A stretch of 14,180 bases of DNA from Desulfocurvus sp. (GCF_023230885.1 NZ_JALNWM010000072.1:1-14180); one strand, 5' to 3'. Shown: positions 1 through 8,507, counted from the first letter of the stretch. Numbers and translations are program-made. The notes: generated by a model not told the origin, from the letters alone.

Positions 1-1
1 C

Positions 2-1327
2 AGGACGCTGCCCTCGACCCTGCATTTCGGAATCTACTGCCTGTTCACCTTCGGCTACTGCATGACATCCAAGACGTCGCTCTGGGGCGCGAGCCTGTTC
101 CTGCCGCCCCTGCCGCCCCTGCTGGGCGAATACCTGCCCCTGTTCTGCTTCGTGGCCTGGGGTCCCTTCCTCAACCGCTTCTATCTCTCCCTGTATCCCG
201 ACGAGTTCCACAAGATCACGCGCCACATCTCGGACGCGCGGCTGGCGGCATACGTCCTGCTGCTGCTCTTCGCGGCGCCCGTCCACTCCTCGCAGTACAT
301 CCTCCTGGCCATGGTCACGGGCATGGGCCTGGGCATCTACTACCTCCAGCGGCTCATCGTCTGTGTGCGGCGCGGGCGCGACGGCGCGTGGCTGCTCCTG
401 GCCGGAACCCTGGTCTTCCTCGTCTCCGCCGTGAGCGACGCCCTGAGCCACGCCCGCGTCATCAAGGTCGCCTACCTCATCGAGCCGGGGATGTTCCTTT
501 TCGTCATCACCCAGGCCCTGACCCTGGCCAGGCGCTTCACCGTCGCCTTCGAGGCCGTGGAGACCCTTTCGGACGAGCTGGAGCGGAAAAACGCCTCCCT
601 GCGGGCCGAAATGGATGAACGCAACAGGCTGGAGCGGGAGGTGGTCCAGATCAGCGAGGAGGAGCGCCGCCGCATCAGCCACGAGCTGCACGACGGCCTG
701 TGCCAGAAGCTCACCGGGGCCCGGCTGCGCGCGGCCATCCTCAACAGGCGCCTGGCCGACACGGGCGACGGCGCGGCCATGGCCGACCTGCGGGAGCTGC
801 TGGACGCCTCGGCCGACGACGCCTACCGCACCTCGCGCGGGCTCTGGCCCGTGGAGCACGACCCCTCGGCCCCCGGGCCCTCCCTGGACGACCTGGCCCG
901 GCGCATCGCCAAGGATACGGGCACCGCCGTGCACTTCGAACGGCAGCTCGGCTGCGGGCAGTGCGCCAACCCCAACGTGACCACGCTCTACCGCATCGCC
1001 CAGGAGGCCCTGGCCAACGCGGCCAAGCACTCCCGGGCCAGCGAGATCCGCATGGAGCTGCGCTGCCCCGTGGCGGGCGGCGTCCGCCTGACGGTGCGCG
1101 ACGACGGCATCGGCCGGGAGGCCGCCGGACGCGGCCACGACGCAAGGGCAAAAAAACCGGGCGACGGGCTGGGCCTGGGCATCATGGCCCACCGCGCCGC
1201 GATCATCCAGGCCGAGCTGCGCATAGGCGACGCCCCCGGCGGCGGAACGGTGGTCACCTGCGTGGCGCCCTGCGCCCTGGCCCGGGGCGCCGGGCCCGCA
1301 GAGGAGGAACCCCGCCATGAGTCCTGA
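2..1327 (+). CDS. Sensor histidine kinase, 7TM membrane domain, HisKA_3 type (5' truncated by window edge)
   Basis: The reading frame is open from the first bases of the window, and the residues before the ATG at 62 (frame beginning LPSTLHFGIYCLFTFGY) already look like the first helix of a 7TM sensor domain, so the true start is upstream and 62 is an internal Met. Hydrophobic helices run to about base 530 and resemble the 7TMR-DISM 7TM module. A short coiled coil (LERKNASLRAEMDERNRLERE) follows. The HisKA_3 dimerisation helix carries the H-box RISHELHDGLCQ, with the probable phospho-accepting His codon at 689-691. The C-terminal HATPase has an N-box (IAQEALANAAKHS), a G1 box (VRDDGIG) and a G2 box (GDGLGLGIMAHRA). 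It should autophosphorylate and pass phosphate to the response regulator that overlaps its 3' end by 11 bases. The ligand is unknown, because any periplasmic sensing domain would lie outside the window. Confidence 0.93.
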   Translation, partial: RTLPSTLHFGIYCLFTFGYCMTSKTSLWGASLFLPPLPPLLGEYLPLFCFVAWGPFLNRFYLSLYPDEFHKITRHISDARLAAYVLLLLFAAPVHSSQYILLAMVTGMGLGIYYLQRLIVCVRRGRDGAWLLLAGTLVFLVSAVSDALSHARVIKVAYLIEPGMFLFVITQALTLARRFTVAFEAVETLSDELERKNASLRAEMDERNRLEREVVQISEEERRRISHELHDGLCQKLTGARLRAAILNRRLADTGDGAAMADLRELLDASADDAYRTSRGLWPVEHDPSAPGPSLDDLARRIAKDTGTAVHFERQLGCGQCANPNVTTLYRIAQEALANAAKHSRASEIRMELRCPVAGGVRLTVRDDGIGREAAGRGHDARAKKPGDGLGLGIMAHRAAIIQAELRIGDAPGGGTVVTCVAPCALARGAGPAEEEPRHES

Positions 1328-1949
1328 AGCCCTGGCCGCCCATGTTCTGCTCATCGACGACCACCCCGCCGTGCGCCAGGGGCTTCGCCTGCTGCTGGAA
1401 TCGCGCGGGCACCGGCCCGGGGCCGAGGCGGGAACGCGCACCGAGGCCCTGGCGGCCCTCGGGGGCGCCCGCTTCGACCTCGCCCTGCTGGACCTCTCCC
1501 TGGAAGACGGCAGCGGCCTCGACCTGCTGGCCGACCTGGCCGAGCACGCCATTCCCGTCCTGGTCTATTCCATGCACGAGGACGCCGCGACCATCCAGCG
1601 GGCCCTGCGCTGCGGAGCCAACGGCTACGTCACCAAGCGCGAGGAGCCGGACGTGCTGCTGGAGGGGGTCGGGGCGCTCATGCGCGGCGGGGGATTCGTC
1701 AGCCCCCGCGCCGCGCAGGCCCTGGCCGAAAAGGGCGACGCGGCAAGCCCCGACCCGCTGTCCCTGCTCAGCGACCGCGAACGGAGCATCTTCTCGGCCA
1801 TGGCGCGCGGCGCGGCCAATGCGGAAATCGCCGCGCAACTCGGCATCAGCCCGCGCACAGTGGAGACCTATCTGGCGAGAATCGTGAACAAGCTCGGGCT
1901 GGAAAGCATCCGGGCCCTGCGCAAGTTCATCATCGCCGGAGGCCAGTAG
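1317..1949 (+). CDS. NarL/LuxR-family response regulator
   Basis: A 210-residue two-domain regulator. The N-terminal receiver has the acidic pair D14-D15 (LLIDDHP), the phospho-acceptor D59 (ALLDLSLEDG), the switch residue S85 (LVYSMHED) and the conserved K107 (GYVTKRE). The C-terminal LuxR-type helix-turn-helix spans about 151-205, with the recognition region GISPRTVETYLARIVNKLGL. The ATG lies inside the end of the kinase gene (11-base overlap), and a GAGGAGG-like Shine-Dalgarno sits about 10 bases upstream, so the two are translationally coupled and almost certainly cognate partners. Phosphorylation by the kinase should promote DNA binding; target genes cannot be inferred. The stop is only 13 bases from the stop of the convergent lipoprotein gene, with no hairpin plus T-run in the gap. 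Confidence 0.95.
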   Translation: MSPEALAAHVLLIDDHPAVRQGLRLLLESRGHRPGAEAGTRTEALAALGGARFDLALLDLSLEDGSGLDLLADLAEHAIPVLVYSMHEDAATIQRALRCGANGYVTKREEPDVLLEGVGALMRGGGFVSPRAAQALAEKGDAASPDPLSLLSDRERSIFSAMARGAANAEIAAQLGISPRTVETYLARIVNKLGLESIRALRKFIIAGGQ

Positions 1950-1962
1950 GGCCCGGGCCCCG

Positions 1963-2838
1963 TCAGGGCGGCACGGCCAGCCCGCGAAGCAGCTGCGGCC
2001 ACGCGGCGGCCCAGGCCGGGCCGCCGTGGCCCAGCCCCGGCACCGCCCGCACCCGCACCGGTGCCCCCGGCCCCAGGCGGGCCACGAAGGAATCCGTCAC
2101 CCGGCGGGTGACGTTGGCGTCCGCCCCGCCCAGGAAATGCACCTGCGGCAGCGACGCCAGCCGCCCGGCCGCATCCGCGGGATTGAGCGACCCCGACAGC
2201 GGCGCCACCGCGTGCATGCGCGTCCACACGGCGTGGTCCAGGTTGCCGCAGACGGTGACCAGCCCGGCCACATCCGCCCGCCGCGCCGCCAGCAGCGCCG
2301 CCACCGCCCCGCCGCCGGAAAACCCGAACAGCACCGCGCGCCGCGCCCCGGCCGCGCGCATGGCCGCGTCCAGCAGGCGGCCCTGGGCGGCCAGCACCGT
2401 GGGCGAGAAGCGCCCGGTGGTCCAATGGACAGAGCAGCAGGCCGGGCCGCCCACATACTGGCAGGGGCGCCCCAGGTAGGCCACGGCGGGCGCCGGATCG
2501 GCCCGGGCCAGCAGCAGGGCCGTGGCCTCGCGCGGGGTGGGGTCCAGCGAGGGCGCGGTCCGCGAGGCGTATGCCGCGCCGTCGCCCTCGATGTAGACGT
2601 GCAGCGTGTCTGCCCGCCCCCGCGTCCACCCGGCGGCGGGCAGCGGCGCGGTCACGCCAAGGGGCAGCCACGCGGGGTCGGCCTCGAGGGCGCGCAGGGC
2701 CGGGGGCCGGGAGGCGGGGGCGCAGGCCGCCAGCACGACCAGGGCCGCGAACATCAGGAAAAACCCGGTGATGGGAGGCGAAGCGGCCGGGGCGGGCCTG
2801 CGCGGAAGAGCCGGGGGGGACGGGCGGGGGCGCTGCAT
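1963..2838 (-). CDS. Putative lipoprotein with alpha/beta-hydrolase fold
   Basis: A 291-residue protein that appears to be exported and lipid-anchored. The N-terminus is Arg/Pro-rich (three Arg pairs or singles before residue 15), followed by a hydrophobic stretch and a lipobox LVVLAAC with Cys39 as the likely acylated residue. The mature part looks like a serine hydrolase: nucleophile elbow GFSGGG with Ser174, a late FLGGAD segment that could supply the acidic residue, and GLGHGG that could supply the catalytic His. Three cysteines in the segment RPCQYVGGPACC might form a disulfide. The substrate cannot be named; esterase or peptidase activity are both possible. The ATG at 2838 has only a weak ribosome-binding site. 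An internal ATG at 2754 would give a shorter signal peptide starting MFAALVV, but has no clear ribosome-binding site either. The gene follows ybeY on the same strand after a 144-base gap. Confidence 0.8.
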   Translation of the reverse strand: MQRPRPSPPALPRRPAPAASPPITGFFLMFAALVVLAACAPASRPPALRALEADPAWLPLGVTAPLPAAGWTRGRADTLHVYIEGDGAAYASRTAPSLDPTPREATALLLARADPAPAVAYLGRPCQYVGGPACCSVHWTTGRFSPTVLAAQGRLLDAAMRAAGARRAVLFGFSGGGAVAALLAARRADVAGLVTVCGNLDHAVWTRMHAVAPLSGSLNPADAAGRLASLPQVHFLGGADANVTRRVTDSFVARLGPGAPVRVRAVPGLGHGGPAWAAAWPQLLRGLAVPP

Positions 2839-2982
2839 GGCGCCAGCCTACGCCACCCGGTCCCCGGGGGCAACGCGCGCGGCAGGCGCCAAGGGCGGAG
2901 GGCGGAGGGCGGCGAGAGACGGGCGACGGGCTTCCGGAAGCGCGGGGCCGCCCGCGCGGGCGGCGGCTCCCGGTCCGGCGGC
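2839..2982. other. Gap between ybeY and the lipoprotein gene, with G-rich heptad repeat
   Basis: 144 bases without a gene. The plus strand carries three tandem heptads at 2893-2913 (GGGCGGA twice, then GGGCGGC). No rho-independent terminator and no clear sigma-70 promoter are visible, so whether the lipoprotein gene belongs to the upstream operon is undecided. Confidence 0.5.
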
Positions 2983-3411
2983 TCAGTCCTCCCGGACGGC
3001 CGCCACGGCCCGCTCGGTCAGGGCGTCCATTTCCGGGCCGTGGTCGTGGCCCGCAAGGTGCAGGAAGCCGTGGGCCAGGAGGCGCGCGGCGTGTTCGGCC
3101 ACGGGCTGGCCGTAGAGGTCGGCCTCGCGCAGCAGGGTGTCCACAGACAGTGCGACCTGCCCCAGGGCGGCGGGGGCCGCGCCCGGGGCGGCCCCGGCCT
3201 CGGGGAAGGACAGGACGTTGGTCGGCCCAGGGCGGTTCATGAACCGACGGTGCAGCCCGGCCATGCGCCGATCGTCCACCAGCAGCAGCTCCGCGTCGGC
3301 CCCGGGCAGGCCCAGGGCGTCGAGGATGCGCCCGGCCAGGGCCGCGGCCTCGCGCCGGGACAGCCCGGCCGCGGGGTCCAGCCCCGGCCCGGTGAGCACC
3401 GTCACGCTCAC
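2983..3411 (-). CDS. ybeY: Endoribonuclease YbeY (rRNA maturation / ribosome quality control)
   Basis: A 142-residue protein of the UPF0054 family. The signature metal-binding motif is present as HGFLHLAGHDH, with His114, His118 and His124 in the H-x3-H-x5-H spacing that holds the catalytic zinc. Upstream is the family segment RFMNRPGPTNVLSFP (commonly T-D-V-L-S-F-P; Asn here). In other bacteria YbeY is a single-strand endoribonuclease needed for 16S rRNA 3' end maturation and decay of defective 70S ribosomes. The start is taken as GTG at 3411, because that codon overlaps the stop of the preceding yqfF gene (GTGA) and gives a normal family length; a second GTG two codons later is possible. 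The order phoH-yqfF-ybeY is seen in many bacteria and supports the call. Confidence 0.93.
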   Translation of the reverse strand: MSVTVLTGPGLDPAAGLSRREAAALAGRILDALGLPGADAELLLVDDRRMAGLHRRFMNRPGPTNVLSFPEAGAAPGAAPAALGQVALSVDTLLREADLYGQPVAEHAARLLAHGFLHLAGHDHGPEMDALTERAVAAVRED

Positions 3412-5855
3412 CGCGAGCCCCGCTGCTTGGTGAACTTGAGCACCGAGCCGCCGTCGCGCGCGTCGGCGGGCGAGCTTTGGCCGGTGGGGTCCTGCTCGGG
3501 CCTGTGGCCGCTGCGCGGCTCGGGGCCGGCCTCGGGCGGCGGGCCGTCGGCAAAGGCCGACTCGGGCCGGTACTCCGTGCGCGCCCGGGCGTCCTCGCGC
3601 AGTTGCGGGCTGTCCCCGCCGGGGTATTCGATACGCTGGTGGAAGATGCCGGTAAGGATGCGCAAAAAGACGCTGGAAAGCTCGTGCAGGTCCTTGAGGG
3701 TCAGGGCCGATTCGTCCAGCTGCCCGTCGGAGAATATCTTTTTGACGATCTTCTCGATGTGGCCCTTGATGCGGCTGGGCGTGGGGTCCACCAGGGTCCG
3801 GCTGGATGCCTCGATGGCGTCGGCCAAGAGCAGCAGCCCGGCCTCCTTGGTCTGCGGCTTGGGCCCCGGGTAGCGGAACTCGTCCTCGCGCGGCGGGGCC
3901 TCGCCGCGCGCCTCGGCCTGCTCGCAGGCCTTGTGGTAGAAGAAGGAGATGAGCATGGTCCCGTGGTGCTGGCGGATGAGATCCTCGATCTCGGTGCCGA
4001 GCTTGTGTGTGCGGGCCAGCTCCACGCCCTGCTTGATGTGGCTGGTCAGGATCAGGGCGCTCATGGACGGCGCCAGCTTGTCGTGACGGTTCTCCCCGCC
4101 CATCTGGTTCTCGATGAAATACAGCGGCTTGGTGACCTTGCCCACGTCGTGGTACAGCGCGGCCACCCGCGCCAGCAGCGGGTTGGCCCCGATGGCCCGG
4201 GCCCCGGCCTCCACCATGTTCGAGAGCACCAGGGAGTGGTGGTACGAGCCCGGGGCGCTGACCATCAGCTCCTGGAGCAGCGGCTGCTCCAGGCTCATGA
4301 GCTCCATGAGCCTGAACCGCGAGGTGTAGCCCAGCAGGTATTCGGCCATGGGCGACAGGGCCAGCAGCAGCACCAGGGACACGAAGCCCCCGGCCAGCAC
4401 ATAGGCCCAGCCCGCCAGGGCATGGGTCATGCCCTGGTATTCGAGCAGGTTGGCCCCGACCCAGGCCAGGGACAGCCCCGCCAGCAGCGGCAGCACCGAG
4501 GCCAGCAGCTCCTTGCGGCTTTCGGCGCGCTTGATCACGAAGGCGTAGAGCAGCCCGCTGGCGAACAGGAAGGAGAACAGCGTCAGCCCCCCGCCCATGA
4601 TGTGCGCGCAGAAGAACGCCAGGATCAGGGACACGAAGAAGCACGTCACCAGCGGGAAGAACATGGCCGCCACGCCCGAGGCCCCGGCCAGGGGCAGGCT
4701 GTAGGGGATGATCTCCTTGGTCAGCACGGGGGAGCCCAGGGTCAGCGGGCCGCCGATGAGCGCCAGGAACTTCGCCCCGGAGCAGAAGACCACGGCCAGC
4801 ATGCACAGCAGCACATAGTCGCGCCCCTGAAGCGGCGGGCACAGCCGCGCGCGGCGGCACAGCGGCAGCCCCAGGGCCATGAGCGCCGCCAGCACGAAGA
4901 TGCCCCCGGCGGGCAGCACGGTCACGCTGCGCGGCGACTCGGCGGCCATGGCCTGGAGCTTGACCTGCTGCTCCAGGGTCACGGCCTCGCCGTGGCGCAC
5001 CAGGATCTCGCCCTGGCGGACGTGGAAGTATACCGGGCGCAGGGAGGCCATGGCCCGCTCGGCCCGGGCGCGCGTCTCCTCGCGGTTCAGGACCAGGCTC
5101 GGCTCCAGCGCCGGGCCGACGAGCGCCCAAACGGCCTTGCGCACCGTCAGGGGCTTCTTCAGCTCGTTCTTGAGGAAGGCCGCCAGGGCCGCGCGCAGGT
5201 GCTCGATGTCCGTCACCGTTTCGGTGTCGGCGATCATGGTCTCCTCGCCGGCGGCCATGTCGCGCAGGATGATGCCGTGCGCGTGGCGCGCGAGGTCGTC
5301 GGCGTCGTCGACCACGCCCCGGTCCAGCAGGTCGCCCACCCACGGCAAAACCCGGCCCAGCACCAGGTTCTGGAAATCCTCGCGCTGCCACAGGGCCAGG
5401 GTGGCCTTGGCTATCTCCGAGTTCAGGTCCTCGGCGATCTGCCAGCGCACGTCTTCCAGGGCCTCGGGGCTGGCGGCGTCCAGGGTGGCGAACACGTCGC
5501 GCACCGTCGCCTCCAGCAGGCGCCGGGTGTCCGGCGAGAGGTCGAACACCGGGGCCTGGGCCTCGGCGGCCGCGCGGCGCTTGGCCAGGGTGGAGGTGAT
5601 GTCCTCCACCAGGAAATCGCGCCGGGCCACCACGTCGGTGTCGGCGATGTCCCCGGCCGTGTAGGCCGGGGGGCCCGGCTCCACGCGCACGCCCGCCAGA
5701 GCCGACAGCCCCAGCAGCACCAGCAAAAGCAGGACCACCCCGGAAGTTCCGGGACCGGCGGCGCCCGAGGCGCCCCGGGCGCCCAGGACGAAATCGCCCT
5801 TGGCCGGACGCGGGGCCTTAGCCTTCCTGCGGGCCTGATTCTTCGTAACGCTCAT
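3408..5855 (-). CDS. yqfF: 7TM-HD (HDIG) phosphohydrolase, YqfF/PgpH family
   Basis: An 815-residue membrane protein. A short basic N-terminus is followed by one membrane segment (VVLLLLVLLGLSALAGV), then a large probably extracytoplasmic 7TMR-HDED-like region, about seven transmembrane helices in the middle third, and a cytoplasmic HD domain. The HD domain shows GSYHHSLVLSNMVE, then ALYHDVGKVTKPLYF with the His569-Asp570 pair, then RHD, SHI and RQHHG segments supplying the other metal ligands. In Firmicutes PgpH hydrolyses cyclic di-AMP; that this protein does the same is an inference. The ATG at 5855 is preferred over a TTG at 5867, because the upstream AAGGA directly abuts the TTG but lies 12 bases from the ATG. 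The start is inside phoH (38-base overlap), and the stop overlaps the ybeY start. Confidence 0.92.
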   Translation of the reverse strand: MSVTKNQARRKAKAPRPAKGDFVLGARGASGAAGPGTSGVVLLLLVLLGLSALAGVRVEPGPPAYTAGDIADTDVVARRDFLVEDITSTLAKRRAAAEAQAPVFDLSPDTRRLLEATVRDVFATLDAASPEALEDVRWQIAEDLNSEIAKATLALWQREDFQNLVLGRVLPWVGDLLDRGVVDDADDLARHAHGIILRDMAAGEETMIADTETVTDIEHLRAALAAFLKNELKKPLTVRKAVWALVGPALEPSLVLNREETRARAERAMASLRPVYFHVRQGEILVRHGEAVTLEQQVKLQAMAAESPRSVTVLPAGGIFVLAALMALGLPLCRRARLCPPLQGRDYVLLCMLAVVFCSGAKFLALIGGPLTLGSPVLTKEIIPYSLPLAGASGVAAMFFPLVTCFFVSLILAFFCAHIMGGGLTLFSFLFASGLLYAFVIKRAESRKELLASVLPLLAGLSLAWVGANLLEYQGMTHALAGWAYVLAGGFVSLVLLLALSPMAEYLLGYTSRFRLMELMSLEQPLLQELMVSAPGSYHHSLVLSNMVEAGARAIGANPLLARVAALYHDVGKVTKPLYFIENQMGGENRHDKLAPSMSALILTSHIKQGVELARTHKLGTEIEDLIRQHHGTMLISFFYHKACEQAEARGEAPPREDEFRYPGPKPQTKEAGLLLLADAIEASSRTLVDPTPSRIKGHIEKIVKKIFSDGQLDESALTLKDLHELSSVFLRILTGIFHQRIEYPGGDSPQLREDARARTEYRPESAFADGPPPEAGPEPRSGHRPEQDPTGQSSPADARDGGSVLKFTKQRGSR

Positions 5856-6801
5856 AAGCCTGGACAATCCTTCCCACCAGGGGATGACGAATCACATCCT
5901 TCTCGCCGAAGGCGATGAAGGCGATGCCCTCCACACCGGCCAGGGCCTTGGCCGCCTGCACCAATCCCGAGGAGGCCTTGCCGGGCAGGTCGATCTGGGT
6001 CACGTCGCCCGTGACCACCGCCCGCGAGCCGAAGCCCAGGCGGGTAAGAAACATCTTCATCTGCTCGGGGGTGGTGTTCTGGGCCTCGTCGAGGATGATG
6101 AACGCATCGTTCAGGGTGCGCCCGCGCATGAAGGCCAGGGGAGCCACTTCGATGACCCCGGTCTCCAGCATTTCCTGGACCTTGGCGAAATCGAGCATGT
6201 CGTGCAGGGCGTCGTAGAGCGGGCGCAGGTAGGGGTTGACCTTCTCGATCATGTCGCCGGGCAGGAACCCGAGCTTCTCGCCGGCCTCCACGGCCGGGCG
6301 TGTAAGCACGATGCGCTTGACCTCGCGCGCCAGCAGGCAGGACACGGCCAGGGCCACGGCGAGATAGGTCTTGCCCGTGCCCGCCGGGCCGATGCCGAAG
6401 GTCAGGTCGTTCTCGCGGATGGCCTGCATGTAGTCGCGCTGGCCCAGGGTCTTGGGGCTGATCCGCCGCTTGGGCGAGGCCGCGCAGACCTCCGAGTCGA
6501 AAACCTCGCCCAGCCGGGCCGAGGGCTCGCGCCGCAGGACGCCCAGGGCGAGCTCCACATCGCGCGGGAAGACCGGCCTGCCGGACTTGACCTGGGCGTA
6601 GAGCTGCACCAGGAGGTTGGCGGCGCGGTTAACGCCCTCCTCGGTGCCGTGCAGGTGGACGCGATTGCCCCGCGAGGAGACGCCCACGCCGCAGCCCCGG
6701 GCCACGGCGGCCAGGTTCGCCTCCTGCGCGCCGAACAGCTCGCGCGCCAAAGTGCAATCCTCGAACTCCAAGGATTTCTCGTGGCAGGACGCCTTGGACA
6801 T
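5818..6801 (-). CDS. phoH: PhoH-family ATPase (YbeZ-like)
   Basis: A 327-residue protein, normal for PhoH/YbeZ. The Walker A motif is GPAGTGKT with Lys144 and Thr145, and the Walker B is FIILDEAQN with Asp238 and Glu239; between them lies the family segment RIVLTRPAVEAGEKLGFLPGDM. The N-terminal part (about 1-110) has a KH-like layout ending in PVFPRD. Family members are ATPases linked to RNA metabolism, and YbeZ is reported to work with YbeY. The reading frame stays open far upstream, but that extension is low-complexity Pro/Arg/Gly sequence. The ATG at 6801, preceded by a GGGGG ribosome-binding site four bases away, gives the typical N-terminus ending LEFEDCTLARELFGAQEANL. A 149-base gap separates it from the NFACT gene; I see no terminator or clear promoter there. 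Confidence 0.93.
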   Translation of the reverse strand: MSKASCHEKSLEFEDCTLARELFGAQEANLAAVARGCGVGVSSRGNRVHLHGTEEGVNRAANLLVQLYAQVKSGRPVFPRDVELALGVLRREPSARLGEVFDSEVCAASPKRRISPKTLGQRDYMQAIRENDLTFGIGPAGTGKTYLAVALAVSCLLAREVKRIVLTRPAVEAGEKLGFLPGDMIEKVNPYLRPLYDALHDMLDFAKVQEMLETGVIEVAPLAFMRGRTLNDAFIILDEAQNTTPEQMKMFLTRLGFGSRAVVTGDVTQIDLPGKASSGLVQAAKALAGVEGIAFIAFGEKDVIRHPLVGRIVQAYERYEESGPQEG

Positions 6802-6950
6802 GCAACCCCCGGTTTGGCCCTCGCGGGCACCTTGTGCATACGCCTTCCTCCGGGCCGCGTCCACCCGGGCGCAGCCCGCGCCCGGCGCGGGAATCGTCGA
6901 TTTCACCGCGCGGGGCGGGGCCTGGCGGGCGCCGGGCCGTGGGCCCGGGC

Positions 6951-8498
6951 TCACGGCCCGGCCTCGGCCAGCCGCGCCTCCAGGTCCGGGTCGGGGTCCA
7001 CGGCCAGGGTCCGCTCCAGGCGGTCCACCGCGACCTTGCCCGGCCCGCCGCCGGTGATGGCGCGCACATGGCGCACCTGGGCGCAAAGCACCTCGGCCCG
7101 CCCCCCGGCGGCGTGGCTGCGCAGGGCCGCCAGCCCGGCGGCCTCGGCCAGGCTCGCCTCGGGCACGGCCTGGTCCGGAAAATCGCGGCGCAGGACGACA
7201 TGGGCCCCGGGGCCGTCGGCCGCGTGGAACCACAGGTCGAAGGGGCTGGCCAGCTTGCGCAGGTCGTGGTTGGCCCGCGCGCTCTTGCCGCGCAGGACCA
7301 CGAAGCCGTCGCTGGTGCGGAAACGGGCCACCCCGGGCACGGCCCCGGCCGGGCGTTCCACGGTGTGGCGGTCGGCCGGGCGGGCCGCCCCGCCCTCGCG
7401 GCCCGGGGGCAGCTCCCCGCGCTCGGCGGCGGCCAGCTCCGCGCGCAGGCGTTCCTCGCGCCCCGCCAGGAAATCCAGGCCCCGCCGCCCCTTGGCCGCC
7501 AGCCGGAACAGGCGCTCCATGTTCTCCAGCAGGGTCAGCCGCTGGTCCAGGGCGATGCGCCGGACGGATCCGTCGCCCCGGGGGGCGTCCAGATAGGGGC
7601 GCTTGCCGTGCTTGTCAAACAGATAGAGCGCCCCGCGCAGATCCTGGGCGTCCTGGCTCCGGGCCGCCAGGGCCTCCAGGCGCGCACGGTCGGCCTCCAG
7701 GCTCTCCAGGGCGCGCAGCGCCCGTGCCCGCGCCGCGTCCAGGCGCTTTTGCGAGGCGGCCTCGGCCCGGGCGCGCAACTGGGGGAACAGGACCGCCCGC
7801 CCGAAAAAGCCCGCAGCCTCCACCACATCGTCGAACACATGCTCCGCCAGCCCGGCGCGCAGCTCGGGCGGCAGGCGCCAGGCCAGCAGCCGGGGCCGGG
7901 CCGGGCCGGACCCGCCGCCCGGCCCGGCCTCGGGCAGATAGGCGAAAAAGCGCGCGCAGCCGCCCCGGCGCACGGCGTCGAGCACGGCCTGGTCGCGCCC
8001 GGGGGGCAAAGCCGCCAGCAGGCGGCGCAGCTCGCGGGTGATCTGCGGATGCTCGCGCCACACGCCGGGATCGTCGCGCACCCGGGCCGCCTCGGGCCAG
8101 GAAGGCTCGGCGCCGAATCCGGCGGGCAGGGCGTCGGCGAGGTCCGGCTCGCCCCCGGGGCCGAGCACCAGCCAGCGCCCCGGCCCGGGCGACAGCTCCA
8201 GGGCCAGCAGCCGCGCGGGCCAGTCCGCCGTCCAGCCCAGCAGACGGCGGCCCGTCAGGCGCTTGCGCAGCCACATGCAGCGCGCCGAGGGGTCGGCGGG
8301 GTTTTCGGGCTTGTGGTCGCTGGCCAGCAGCAGCCCCTCGCCCCGGCCCACGCGCAGCAGCACATACGGCGCGCCCCCGGCGGCCTGGAGGGTCAGAGTC
8401 CAGACGCCGGGGGCGGGGCCGTGCAGCTTCTCGATGCGCCGACCCGCGAGGAGCGGGCCCAGGGCGGCGGCGAGGCAGCGGAACAGGTTGGCTTCCAT
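6951..8498 (-). CDS. NFACT-family (RqcH/Fbp-like) RNA-binding protein
   Basis: A 515-residue protein with the NFACT arrangement: an N-terminal NFACT-N domain (about 1-200, including ARCMWLRKRLTGRRL), a central charged, coiled-coil-prone region (about 240-380, rich in Arg/Ala/Glu/Leu), and a C-terminal NFACT-R domain (about 388-500) with DGFVVLRGKSARANHDLRK, FDLWFHAADGPGAHVVLR and a VLCAQVRHVR segment. In Bacillus RqcH binds obstructed 50S subunits and recruits alanyl-tRNA to add Ala tails. Whether this homologue does so is unknown: the Asp-Arg pair important in RqcH is not contiguous here (Asp92 and Arg96 are the nearest candidates). The start lies nine bases after the dksA stop, so the two are probably co-translated. 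Overall length is near that of RqcH, somewhat short in the middle. Confidence 0.88.
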   Translation of the reverse strand: MEANLFRCLAAALGPLLAGRRIEKLHGPAPGVWTLTLQAAGGAPYVLLRVGRGEGLLLASDHKPENPADPSARCMWLRKRLTGRRLLGWTADWPARLLALELSPGPGRWLVLGPGGEPDLADALPAGFGAEPSWPEAARVRDDPGVWREHPQITRELRRLLAALPPGRDQAVLDAVRRGGCARFFAYLPEAGPGGGSGPARPRLLAWRLPPELRAGLAEHVFDDVVEAAGFFGRAVLFPQLRARAEAASQKRLDAARARALRALESLEADRARLEALAARSQDAQDLRGALYLFDKHGKRPYLDAPRGDGSVRRIALDQRLTLLENMERLFRLAAKGRRGLDFLAGREERLRAELAAAERGELPPGREGGAARPADRHTVERPAGAVPGVARFRTSDGFVVLRGKSARANHDLRKLASPFDLWFHAADGPGAHVVLRRDFPDQAVPEASLAEAAGLAALRSHAAGGRAEVLCAQVRHVRAITGGGPGKVAVDRLERTLAVDPDPDLEARLAEAGP

Positions 8499-8507
8499 AC
8501 GGACGGC

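Noticed and set aside
1950..1962. Bidirectional terminator between the convergent response regulator and lipoprotein genes
   Set aside because: The 13-base gap has a GC palindrome (GGGCCCGGGCCC) but no T-run on either side and little room for a stem-loop.
3477..5918. 813-codon open frame on the plus strand opposite the 7TM-HD and phoH genes
   Set aside because: It is the antisense shadow of real minus-strand genes with clear domains. The product is rich in Gln, His, Gly and Arg with no recognisable fold; long open antisense frames are expected at this GC content.
6402..6839. Out-of-frame ORF before phoH starting MHKVP with a good GGAGGAAGG upstream
   Set aside because: The ribosome-binding site is attractive, but the product is compositionally a shadow (Arg/Ser/Trp-rich) running through the phoH coding sequence. 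Kept only as a possible false start signal.
5884..7596. 570-codon plus-strand frame opposite phoH and NFACT
   Set aside because: Same reason: shadow of phoH and the NFACT gene with Arg/Gly/Ala-rich product.
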